Shown here: piece by piece, positions 34,693 through 42,950 of the stretch
How the letters are laid out: the number at the start of each line of letters is the position of its first letter
How positions within the stretch are numbered: the stretch's first letter is position 1
Origin: Candidatus Eisenbacteria bacterium
GTDB taxonomy: Bacteria > Eisenbacteria > RBG-16-71-46 > JACRLI01
Length of the DNA stretch: 64,000 nt
Assembly (NCBI GenBank): GCA_016235265.1
Contig: JACRLI010000015.1
Span: 1-64,000, forward strand
Reading direction: 5' to 3'
Made by a program: the position numbers and the translations under genes
The notes under the pieces: generated by a model
Databases searched by the model: none
Told to the model about the DNA's origin: nothing
What the model saw: only the letters and a program-made list of their open reading frames with translations

Positions 34693-37551
34693 CTAGAACG
34701 ACACTCCGATGCCCACCCGGATGTAACGGCCTTCCTCGAACACGCGCGGGTCGTTGAGCGGGAACCACGTCGGGTGTCCGGTGCGGAACGGGTCGTACAG
34801 GAACGCCCCGCCCGCCTTGCCGGTCTCCGTGAAGTAGACGTCGTAGGGGTTCAAGTTGGCATTCTCGTTGAAGCCCACGAACGGGTTGGGGTACGTCGAC
34901 TGGGCGATATTGGCGATGTTCACCGCGTCGAGCACGTTGCGCGCGTCCACGAAGAACGTCACATCACGGCCCCAGATGCGGTAGTACTTGTCCGCCGTCA
35001 GCGAGAGACTGCTGTTGCTCGGCAGCCGCTGGGAGTTCTCGGCCTTCGGGTCCGTCTTGTCCTCGTTGCGGGTGTGCGGAGTGTACGGCCGACCCGTGGA
35101 GTACTGCCACAGGAGGTTGACGCCCCAGCTGCCCTCGTTCTTGATCGAGAGCTGCGCGGAGAGGTTGTGACGGATGTCCCAGTCCAGGGGCTTCTCGTCG
35201 ATCGGCAGGTACAGCGTGCCGCCGCTGATGAACCTCCCGGCCTCGTTGGGGTCGTTGGCCACCCCCGTGGCGATGCCGTAGGTGTAGTTGAGCTCGCCCG
35301 CGAAGTGGTGGCTCATGCGCTTGGTGAGCGTGACCTCGAAGCCGCGCGCGGAGGCGTAGTCCCCGTTCACGTAGTAGCTCACCAGCTTGCCCGTCTCCCG
35401 GTCCAGCTTCTGGCGCACCGTCAGCAGCCCGAAGATGTCCTTGAAGAACACCGAGAACTGCCCGAAGATGTCGCGGCTGAACAGGTGCTGCACCGCCGCC
35501 TGGTAGGAGATGTTGGTCTCGGGCGAGATGTCGGGATTGCCCTGCACCCCCACCGAGCTCTTGGCGCCACGGTTCTCGAACACGTAGAGGCGGTCCGGCG
35601 TCTGGTAGGTGCGTCCGTAGTGCAGCGAGAACACGTCGCGGTCCGAGACCGGGTAGGCGATCCCCAGCCGCGGGCTCACCTGCGTCTTGAAGCGCCTCCC
35701 GCTGGGCAGGTCCTTGTCCGGAATCTGCGGGCCCGGAGAGAAGAAGTCGTAGCGCAGCCCGGCGTTGATCACCATGCCCTCGTACTCCCAGCGGTCCTGC
35801 ACGAAGCCGGAGCCCTCGGGGTTGTAGGCGGTGATCTGGCTGCGGGTGGCGCCCGGCAGCCCGCTGGTGCCCACGAACAGGTTCGGGTCGTTGAGCGACA
35901 GCGAGCGCGCCTGGTTGTACACGAACTCCCCGCCGGCCTTGAATGTGTGCCCGTTGGTCTTGCCCGGGGTGAAGTCGCCGCGCCGTGAGGTGATGTCCGA
36001 CTTCACCGTGTACACCACGGTGTGCCGCTCGTTGTACACCGGGAAGTCCCCGTGGGTGGCGTAGTACAGTCCGCCCAGGTAGTCGGAGAAGTAGTCGGGG
36101 CGCTGCACCTCGTACTCGCCGGGGGCCAGCGAACGGCCATCGCGTTCCACGCCATAACGGCTGTCGAACTGGTAGCGGCTCATCTTGGCCGAGTACACCG
36201 TCTTGTCCGAGAGCTGGCGCTGGAACACCACCTTGTACAGGTCGAATCCGTCGCGGGCCACCGGGAAGTGATCGGCGGCGTTGTAGGATTCCCAGTAAGC
36301 GCCGGCATCCCCCAACCCGGGCGCCTGGCCGTACTGCACGTACGGGTTCGGGTCGGGCACCGGGCTCCAGACGCGGTAGTTCTTGCCGATCTTCTTGATG
36401 TTGCCCGGGTCGCGCTTCTCGGCACCCTGCCGGTTCGGGTCCACGAAGGTGGTCTCGGGCACCACCAGCACATAGCCCTTGCGGCTCCACATGTGGTTGT
36501 ACGCCCCGGCGATGGTCCGGTTGCTCAGGTACTCGCCGGTCAGCTTCATGGCGTCGTCCTTGCCGAACCGGTACGCCATCTTGGCCTGCCAGTTGCCTTC
36601 GTTGACCTGCCGCGGCCCGAAGGAAACGAAGTCCAGCAGCCGCGAGCGGCGCTGGGTGGCCTGCGACTTGAGGTAGGTGTCGGTAAAGATGCCGTCGTAG
36701 GACACGAAGTAGGTCAGCCTCTTCAGTGGCGTGGGGCCGCCGAAGCCGGTCGAGACGCGGGTGTAGTTGTCGTAGGTCTTGCGGTCGTCGCCGAAGCGGT
36801 CCGTGTGGTACTGGAACTGGCCCTCGAACTTGTCGCGGCCCTCGCGGGTCTGCACCGAGAGCACGCCGGAAAGCGCGTTGCCGTACTCGGCATCCAGGCC
36901 GCCCAGCAGCAGGTCGGCGTTGTCGAAGCCCAGGTTGGTGGTGGAGATGAGCCCGCCCACCAGCGGGTCGGACACGGTGATGCCGTCGATCTGGGTCTTC
37001 ACCTCGCCGTTGCGCCCGCCGCGCACGTGCAGGCCGCTGGCGTTGTTCACCACGCCCGCCTTGAGCGAGATGGCCTGGATCAGGTTGTCCACCGGCTTCT
37101 CGGTCACGTCCCGGGCGCTCACCGTCTGGCGCACGTCGGAAGACTTGGTGCGGATCATCTGCTTTTCGCCGATGACGTGGAGCACGTCCAGGGTCTTGGC
37201 CACGCCCGCCCGGATGTTGATCTCCACGTTGACCGTCTGGCCCGGCCCGACCACCACCGTCTTCGGGTCGGCCGAGACGCCGGGCGCCTGCAGGATGATG
37301 GTGTAGGTCCCGGGGGGCACGTCGAAGGTGGCGGTGCCGTCCGTTCCGAGGTTGGAGCCGCGCTTGAGCTCGCGGATCGCGACCGCTCCCCCCGTCCAGC
37401 TCTGGCCCTTCTCGAGCGCCTTGACCACGATCTTCCCGGACTTGCCGGGCGCGAGGTGCCGCACTTCCTGTGCCTGGGCCTGGAAAGCGAACGCGAGCAG
37501 GATGGCCAGGGCCCCAAGGCAGGTGCCGGTCTTCAGAATCAAGCTGCGCAT
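34693..37551 (-). CDS. TonB-dependent receptor with N-terminal carboxypeptidase-regulatory-like domain
   Basis: 952 residues from ATG 37551 (MRSLILKTGTCLGALAILL); GAGGAG lies 11 bases upstream. Signal peptide, then a beta-sandwich like CarboxypepD_reg (about 40-120: GTDGTATFDVPPGTYTIIL), plug domain with DVTEKPVDNLIQAI, LHVRGGRNGEVKTQIDG and LGGLDAEYGNALSG, and a ~750-residue 22-strand barrel ending in IRVGIGVSF. Outer-membrane energised transporter of an unknown ligand. Located upstream of the paralogous secreted proteins and PorV, so it may be part of one surface system. Confidence 0.9.
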   Translation of the reverse strand: MRSLILKTGTCLGALAILLAFAFQAQAQEVRHLAPGKSGKIVVKALEKGQSWTGGAVAIRELKRGSNLGTDGTATFDVPPGTYTIILQAPGVSADPKTVVVGPGQTVNVEINIRAGVAKTLDVLHVIGEKQMIRTKSSDVRQTVSARDVTEKPVDNLIQAISLKAGVVNNASGLHVRGGRNGEVKTQIDGITVSDPLVGGLISTTNLGFDNADLLLGGLDAEYGNALSGVLSVQTREGRDKFEGQFQYHTDRFGDDRKTYDNYTRVSTGFGGPTPLKRLTYFVSYDGIFTDTYLKSQATQRRSRLLDFVSFGPRQVNEGNWQAKMAYRFGKDDAMKLTGEYLSNRTIAGAYNHMWSRKGYVLVVPETTFVDPNRQGAEKRDPGNIKKIGKNYRVWSPVPDPNPYVQYGQAPGLGDAGAYWESYNAADHFPVARDGFDLYKVVFQRQLSDKTVYSAKMSRYQFDSRYGVERDGRSLAPGEYEVQRPDYFSDYLGGLYYATHGDFPVYNERHTVVYTVKSDITSRRGDFTPGKTNGHTFKAGGEFVYNQARSLSLNDPNLFVGTSGLPGATRSQITAYNPEGSGFVQDRWEYEGMVINAGLRYDFFSPGPQIPDKDLPSGRRFKTQVSPRLGIAYPVSDRDVFSLHYGRTYQTPDRLYVFENRGAKSSVGVQGNPDISPETNISYQAAVQHLFSRDIFGQFSVFFKDIFGLLTVRQKLDRETGKLVSYYVNGDYASARGFEVTLTKRMSHHFAGELNYTYGIATGVANDPNEAGRFISGGTLYLPIDEKPLDWDIRHNLSAQLSIKNEGSWGVNLLWQYSTGRPYTPHTRNEDKTDPKAENSQRLPSNSSLSLTADKYYRIWGRDVTFFVDARNVLDAVNIANIAQSTYPNPFVGFNENANLNPYDVYFTETGKAGGAFLYDPFRTGHPTWFPLNDPRVFEEGRYIRVGIGVSF

Positions 37552-37681
37552 ATGGGCTCTCACTCCTCTCGTCCGCGCCGACACGGCCCGTGGGGAGATT
37601 CCGGGTCGCCCGGCGCCGCCGCCTGCGCGGGAGCCTTCCCGCGCGGGCCAGCGGCCCGCGGATCTTCAGAAACGCCTCTTC

Positions 37682-37702
37682 GGCGGGCAGAAACTGCCCG
37701 CC
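37682..37702 (-). terminator. Hairpin between the barrel gene and the TonB receptor gene
   Basis: GGCGGGCAG and CTGCCCGCC form a perfect 9-bp stem with a 3-base loop, 43 bases past the barrel stop; a second stem (GCGCGGGA/TCCCGCGC, about 37624-37643) follows. No T-run. It could reduce expression of the receptor and downstream genes relative to the barrel. Confidence 0.35.
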
Positions 37703-37744
37703 ACAAAATAGGAGAGGTCACTTGGGAAGCGGTCGATCCACGGG

Positions 37745-39367
37745 CTAGAAACTCATCCGGCCGTACAACTGCAGGCCTTGCTCGCGGATTTCCAGGTGGG
37801 AGGGGTCGGCAAAATCGGACTTGGAATTGCCCGTGAGATACACCAGCTCCAGACTCTTCTTCCCGTCGCGAGTGTAGCCCAATCCGAAGGTTACCTGATG
37901 CCCGTCCCGCTTGTCAATTGTGCCGTTGCGATCCTCGTCCAGCTTGAGCATCAGGTAACCGGCGCGCACCGCCAGCTTTCCCGAGAACACATACTCACCC
38001 CCGACCCGGATTTCCCGGGTTTCGGGGCTGCGGCCCATGCCGTTCACCTGGAGGTCCGCCGTGTACCGGATGTAGTCAGCCGTAACCGTGCTCACCGGTG
38101 AAGGATGCACCTGGGCGCCGACGCCCCAGCGCACGTACTTCTCCACCCGCGAGGCGTCGCTGACCAGGGCCGCCGCCGACACTCCCACCGAGTCCCCCGC
38201 GGGGGTGCTGGCGAGGTACAGCGAGTCCAGGAAGTTGTACGAGCCCGGGCCCACCGCCACGTTCTTGTACAGCTCGTTCTTGCCCGTGGAGTAGGCGAAG
38301 CCCAGTTGCAGCCGTTTCGGGTGCACTCTCCAGGTGCCGCGGCTGTCGAAGGAGAAGGTGCGGTAGACGTGGTCCGCCACCCGGCCGTCGTAGATCACCG
38401 GCGGGTCCTGGACCGCCGACTTCTTGCGGCGGCTGAAGCGGAACGTCTCCGTGGCGTCGTAGGAGTTGTGCGTGTAGCGCGCGGCCACGATCACCTTGTC
38501 GCGGTAACGATAGGTCCCGCCCAGGCTCCCCTTGATCAGGGAACGGTTGTTGAGGGCGTCCAGCTGCATCCGCTGGTTGGAGGAGGCGGCGTCAATGCGC
38601 TGCTGCTCCAGCGCGAAGGTGCCGCCCAGGCGCAGCCCGTTGAACAACTCGTACTGCAGCCCCAGCAGTTCCTGGATCGAGTGGTAGGACACGCGGTCGG
38701 TGATGAGAGCCGGGTTGTTGACCATCCGGTCCACCGCCACGGAGTTGTAGTAGGTGGTGTCGTAAAGGAACTGGGTGCTCTCGTCGATGTTGGTCGCCGA
38801 CAGGGAGAGACCCCAGTAGAACCGCCCGATGCGATTGTTGAGCGTCATCGCCAGGCGCGGCCCGTTGCCCTCGCCCTCACGCCGCGCGCCCAGGGAGACA
38901 TCCTCGGTGTTGTCGTGCGCGAGGTAGCCCACCTCGGCCTGCGCCGCGAAACGGTTGCGCCAGCGGGCCTGCCCGATGGCCTGCCCCACCCGCTCGGTGG
39001 AGAAGCCGTTGTCGGCGCGACCGGCGTCGGAATCCCCGGGGCCCCGGGAGCTGGTGGGCCTGACCCTGAACCCCTGGATCTCCAGGCGGTTGCCCTGGAC
39101 GTCCTCGATCAGGGCCGCCGGGTTGCGGTCCAGGCGCCAGAGGTTGATCAGGTTGTTGATGTCGTCCACGGCGATGTACGCGCCGCCCATGGCGGAGAGC
39201 CGCGCGGTGATCGGACGCGAAGCCGTCCGCTCCAGCTGGCCCTGGAATACGGGCTCCGAGAGACTCCCGACCGCCTGGGCCCGGCAGAGCGAGGCTCCGG
39301 GGCCGGCCAGCGTTGCCGCCAGCAGCATTGTCGGGAGGGCGCGAAGGTGGTGCGGCCCTATCCGCAT
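37745..39367 (-). CDS. Outer-membrane beta-barrel protein
   Basis: 540 residues from ATG 39367 (MRIGPHHLRALPTMLLAATL), AAGGAG ten bases upstream. Signal peptide to CRAQA. The N-terminal segment ARLSAMGGAYIAVDDINNL resembles the start of PorV-like barrels. After that, repeated amphipathic strands (e.g. KVIVAARYTHNSYDATETF, REIRVGGEYVFSGKLAVRAG) run to a C-terminal LQLYGRMSF with terminal Phe, the usual barrel-assembly signal. No specific family named. First gene behind the promoter at 39425-39453. Confidence 0.75.
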   Translation of the reverse strand: MRIGPHHLRALPTMLLAATLAGPGASLCRAQAVGSLSEPVFQGQLERTASRPITARLSAMGGAYIAVDDINNLINLWRLDRNPAALIEDVQGNRLEIQGFRVRPTSSRGPGDSDAGRADNGFSTERVGQAIGQARWRNRFAAQAEVGYLAHDNTEDVSLGARREGEGNGPRLAMTLNNRIGRFYWGLSLSATNIDESTQFLYDTTYYNSVAVDRMVNNPALITDRVSYHSIQELLGLQYELFNGLRLGGTFALEQQRIDAASSNQRMQLDALNNRSLIKGSLGGTYRYRDKVIVAARYTHNSYDATETFRFSRRKKSAVQDPPVIYDGRVADHVYRTFSFDSRGTWRVHPKRLQLGFAYSTGKNELYKNVAVGPGSYNFLDSLYLASTPAGDSVGVSAAALVSDASRVEKYVRWGVGAQVHPSPVSTVTADYIRYTADLQVNGMGRSPETREIRVGGEYVFSGKLAVRAGYLMLKLDEDRNGTIDKRDGHQVTFGLGYTRDGKKSLELVYLTGNSKSDFADPSHLEIREQGLQLYGRMSF

Positions 39368-39424
39368 GCGGATGGAACTCCTTTCGACGGACGCATATCG
39401 CAATGCCGGGTAACCAAGTCCGGC

Positions 39425-39453
39425 ATTCTATGAAGGTGTTGTCAGACTGTCAA
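39425..39453 (-). promoter_or_regulatory. Near-consensus sigma-70 promoter of the envelope cluster
   Basis: Minus strand TTGACA (39453-39448), exactly 17 bases, TAGAAT (39430-39425), in a local AT-rich patch about 58 bases before the barrel ATG. The best promoter match in the window. No other strong promoter is visible down to 25.4 kb. The rest of the 39368-39653 gap shows nothing clear. Confidence 0.75.
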
Positions 39454-39653
39454 TTGAATTCGGAATCGTGCCCCGGACGGGGCGCTCAGGAGGGGTTCGA
39501 GCGCCTCCAGAATGCCCCGACCCGGGCGGCTCCGTCAAGACCAAATCGGGGGGCACCTCGGGATCGGGCCAGACCGGGGGCTACCGCCTGCCCCGGGAAG
39601 GGGGTGAGGCGGGTATCAGGGTACGCGGACGGTCGGGTTCCCACCGACCTCCC

Positions 39654-41018
39654 CTAGTGGACGGTCTCCTGCGCGACCCCGAACTCGGCCAGCTTGGCCA
39701 TGACTTCGCTCTTGATGCTGTCCAGCCGCTCCTGCGTCTTCGCCTCGAAGCGCACCACCAGCACGGGCTGGGTGTTGGAGGCGCGGACGAGGCCCCAGCC
39801 GTCGCCGAAGCGGATGCGGGCGCCGTCGATGTCCAGCACGTCATGGGTCTTCTTGAAGTGGTCGCGGACCGCGGCCACGATGCGGAACTTGTCGGCGTCG
39901 GTGGTGTCCAGGCGGGTCTCCGGGGTGCTCACGTACTGGGGCATCTCCGCGGCCAGCTCCGAGAGCTTCTTCCCGCGCCGGTCCAGGATCTGGAGCAGCA
40001 GCAGCGAGGCGTAGATGGCGTCGTCGAAGCCGTAGAAGTTCTCGGCGAAGAACATGTGGCCGCTCATTTCCCCGGCGATGGGCGCGCCCTCCTCCTTCAT
40101 CTTGGCCTTGAGCAGCGCGTGACCGGTCTTCCACATCAGGGTGCTGGCCCCGCGCGCCTTCAGGAACTCCTCGAGCCCCTGCGAGCACTTCACGTCGAAG
40201 ATCACCCGCGCGCCGGGGATGCGCGTGAGCACGTCCGCGGCCAGGATGCCCAGGAGCTGGTCGCCGTAGAGCAGCCGGCCGGTCTCGTCCACCGCGCCGA
40301 TGCGGTCGGCGTCGCCGTCCCAGCCCAGTCCCACCGAGCAACCCGCCCGGGTCACCAGCGCCTGCAGGTCCCGGGTGAACTTGAGCACCGTGGGATCCGG
40401 CAGGTGGTTGGGGAAGCGGCCGTCGGGCTCGGTGTAGAGCTCGTGCACCTCCATGCCCATGCCCTTGAGCACCGGGACCGCCACCGGCCCGGCCACCCCG
40501 TTGCCCGCGTCCACCGCGATGCGCCGGCCCGCCGTGAGGCGGATCTTGGAGCGCAGCATGTCCTGGTAGGCGCCCACCACGTCGGCCTCGCGCAGCGTGC
40601 CCCGACCGGTCTCGTAGTTCCCGCGGCGGCACAGCTCTCCCAGGCTCTGGATGTCGCCCCCGTACACCGGGGCCATGCCGCGGCACATCTTGAATCCGTT
40701 GTAGTCGATCGGGTTGTGGCTGCCCGTGACCTGCACCCCGCCGTCCACCTTGAGGTGATCGATGGAGAAATACAGCGTCGGCGTCGGCGTGACCCCCAGG
40801 CGGGTCACGTCCATTCCGGTGGACAGGATGCCCTCGGCCAGCTTTCCGGCCAGCCGCGGCGAGCTCAGGCGCACGTCCTGGCCCACGGTGACGTGCCTGG
40901 CGCCGTGGCGGCGCATGTAGGTGCCGTAGGCGCGGCCCACCTGCGTGGCCACCTCGTCGGTGAGCTCCGTGTCGGCGATGCCGCGGATGTCGTACTCGCG
41001 AAAGATCAGGGGATTCAT
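39654..41018 (-). CDS. Phosphomannomutase/phosphoglucomutase
   Basis: Alpha-D-phosphohexomutase feeding sugar-nucleotide synthesis. ATG 41018 (MNPLIFREYDIRGI), AAAGGA six bases upstream, 454 residues (family 450-465). Catalytic phosphoserine Ser100 in VTGSHNP, metal loop GWDGDADRIG, sugar-specificity GEMSGHMFF (GEMSGH is the dual PMM/PGM form), and phosphate-binding RASNTQPVLVVRFE. Works with the nucleotidyltransferase at 55 kb in surface-polymer supply (inferred). Confidence 0.95.
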   Translation of the reverse strand: MNPLIFREYDIRGIADTELTDEVATQVGRAYGTYMRRHGARHVTVGQDVRLSSPRLAGKLAEGILSTGMDVTRLGVTPTPTLYFSIDHLKVDGGVQVTGSHNPIDYNGFKMCRGMAPVYGGDIQSLGELCRRGNYETGRGTLREADVVGAYQDMLRSKIRLTAGRRIAVDAGNGVAGPVAVPVLKGMGMEVHELYTEPDGRFPNHLPDPTVLKFTRDLQALVTRAGCSVGLGWDGDADRIGAVDETGRLLYGDQLLGILAADVLTRIPGARVIFDVKCSQGLEEFLKARGASTLMWKTGHALLKAKMKEEGAPIAGEMSGHMFFAENFYGFDDAIYASLLLLQILDRRGKKLSELAAEMPQYVSTPETRLDTTDADKFRIVAAVRDHFKKTHDVLDIDGARIRFGDGWGLVRASNTQPVLVVRFEAKTQERLDSIKSEVMAKLAEFGVAQETVH

Positions 41019-41072
41019 GAATGGTCCTTTCGATGGTACCCGCCGCGGCCCGACGGGCGGGGCGGCGAGTCT

Positions 41073-41098
41073 GAAGAAGGCCCGCCTCGGCGGGCGCC
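41073..41098 (-). terminator. Intrinsic terminator after prfB
   Basis: Directly after the prfB TAA the minus strand reads GCCCGCC-GA-GGCGGGC followed by CTTCTTC: a compact GC stem with a pyrimidine/T-rich tail. Confidence 0.55.
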
Positions 41099-42200
41099 TT
41101 ATTCCCTGCGCCTCAGGTAGGCGTCGATGAACCCGTCCAGGTCGCCGTCCAGCACCGACTGGACGTTGGAAGTCTCGTGGTCGGTGCGGTGGTCCTTGAC
41201 CATGGTGTAGGGGTGCAGCACGTAGGAGCGGATCTGGCTCCCGAAGGCGATATCGCTCTTGTTGTCGGTGATGTGCGCCAGCTTCTTGCGCTCCTGCTCC
41301 AGCAGGTGCGCGTACAGGCGCGCCTTGAGTATGGTCAGCGCGTTCTCGCGGTTGCGGTGCTGGCTGCGCTCGTTCTGGCTGGTGGCGACGATATTGGTGG
41401 GCAGGTGCGTCATGCGCACCGCGCTGTCGGTCTTGTTCACGTGCTGGCCGCCGGCGCCGCTGGAGCGGTAGGTGTCCACGCGCACGTCGCCCATGTCGAT
41501 CTCGACCTTGATGGTGTCGTCCACCCGCGGGAACACGAACACCGAGGCGAAGGCGGTGTGGCGCCGGTGGGCGGCGTCGAAGGGCGAGAGCCGCACCAGC
41601 CGGTGCACCCCCGACTCGCTCTTGAGGTAGCCGTAGCCGTACTCGGCGGTGACTTCCAGCGTGGCGTCCTTGATGCCGGCCTCGTCGCCCGACTGCAGAT
41701 CCAGGACCTGGTGGGGGTAGCCGCGGCGCTCCAGCCAGCGGGTGTACATGCGGAAGAGCATCTGGGCCCAGTCCTGGGAGTCGGTGCCGCCCGCGCCGGG
41801 GTGAATGGACACCAGCGCGCCCAGCCGGTCGTTGGGATCGGAGAGCAGGCTCACCAGCTCCAGGTCGGCGATCGCGCGCGCCAGCGCCTCCGCGTCCCGG
41901 TCCAGCTCCTCCAGGGTGGCCGCGTCCTCCTCGCCGGCGGCCATCTCCAGCAGCTCGCGCGAGTCCGAGAGGCGGCGGTTCAGCCCGCCCCACGTCTCCA
42001 CCTTCCTCTTGGCGCTCTTGAGCTCGGAGATGACAGCCTCGGCGTCGTCGGGGCGGTCCCAGAAGCCGGCCTCCCCCATGCGGGCCTCGGCCCGGAGGAT
42101 CACCTCTTCCTGGCGCTCCAGGTCAAAGGTACCTCCGCAGCTGCGTGAGGGTGGTGGTCAGGGTCTCGTAATGCTGGCGCAGCGAGGAAATATCCGGCAC
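41099..42200 (-). CDS. prfB: Peptide chain release factor 2, with programmed +1 frameshift
   Basis: Releases peptides at UGA and UAA. Two frames are joined: GTG 42200 encodes MPDISSLRQHYETLTTTL...RRYL (25 codons) and ends at TGA 42125-42123. Reading shifts by one base at CTT-TGA-C to continue as DLERQEEVILRAEARMGE from 42124 to 41099. The product is 366 residues (E. coli 365). SPF specificity motif in RLSPFDAAHRR, and GGQ at 250-252 in SSGAGGQHVNKTDSA, the same numbering as E. coli. GGAGG three bases before CTT is the internal Shine-Dalgarno stimulator. Self-regulated: low RF2 slows reading of the UGA and favours the shift. Confidence 0.97.
42122..42136 (-). promoter_or_regulatory. prfB: prfB programmed +1 frameshift site
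   Basis: Minus strand GGAGG-TAC-CTT-TGA-C. Same arrangement and spacing as the E. coli site (Shine-Dalgarno-like element, one codon, CUU, UGA, C). Confidence 0.95.
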
Positions 42201-42290
42201 GTGGGAGTCCTTGCTCAGGTCCTTCGGGTTCGCCCGGGGCGTCCGGCGGGGAGCTCCCGCCGGCCAAGCCCCGGCCTTCGGCGCCTACTG

Positions 42291-42950
42291 TCAGTTCCCT
42301 CTTCCTTCCGGGAGCCCGCCGCGCGCGAGCCACCCCTGCCACTCGTCCCACAGCCTTGCGGCCTCCCGCTCCAGGCGCACAAGGTCGCCGTCGTTGACCA
42401 CCACGTGGTCGGCCAGCTTCACCCGCCCGGCATCGGGCATCTGCGCGTCCAGCCGCGCCGCGGCGGCGGCCTCGTCCAGGCCGCGCTGGGCGCGCAAGCG
42501 CTCGAGCTTCGCCGCGCGGGGCGCGGTGACCACCACCAGCCGATCGTACAGGGTGGCATCCCCCCACTCGGCCAGCAGTGCCGCGTCCAGGATCAGGACG
42601 CGCGAGGGGCCCGGGGCGGCGCGGAACGCCTCCAGGCGCCGGTGCAGCTCGGCGATCAGGGGCGGGTGCACCAGCGAGTTTAGCTTCTGCAGCTCCATTC
42701 TGTCAGCAAAGACCCGTGCGCCCAGACGGCGCCGGTCGAAATCGCCGTCCGGTCCCAGCGCGTCGCGGCCGAACGCCTCCACGAGCCGGGCGAACACCGG
42801 CGAGCCCGCCCGCAGCAGCGCCTGGCCCACCGCGTCGGCGTCCAGGCAGCCCGCGCCGCGCCCGGTCCACAGACGGCACAGCGTGGACTTCCCGGAGCCG
42901 GCGGAGCCGCTCACCCCCACGCACAGGCTGCCGCGATCAGTGGATTTCAA
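42291..42950 (-). CDS. coaE: Dephospho-CoA kinase
   Basis: Last step of CoA synthesis. Walker A region GVSGSAGSGKST near residue 12, then LDADAVGQALL and LNSLVHPPLIAEL, VLILDAALLAEWG, RLVVVTAPRAAKLERLRAQRG and the C-terminal ADHVVVNDGD, all in family order. Start uncertain: TTG 42950 (GGGGGA eight bases upstream, overlapping polA by 14 bases) gives 219 residues; GTG 42920 would give a minimal N-terminus. Located directly after polA, a common neighbour. Confidence 0.9.
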   Translation of the reverse strand: MKSTDRGSLCVGVSGSAGSGKSTLCRLWTGRGAGCLDADAVGQALLRAGSPVFARLVEAFGRDALGPDGDFDRRRLGARVFADRMELQKLNSLVHPPLIAELHRRLEAFRAAPGPSRVLILDAALLAEWGDATLYDRLVVVTAPRAAKLERLRAQRGLDEAAAAARLDAQMPDAGRVKLADHVVVNDGDLVRLEREAARLWDEWQGWLARGGLPEGRGN

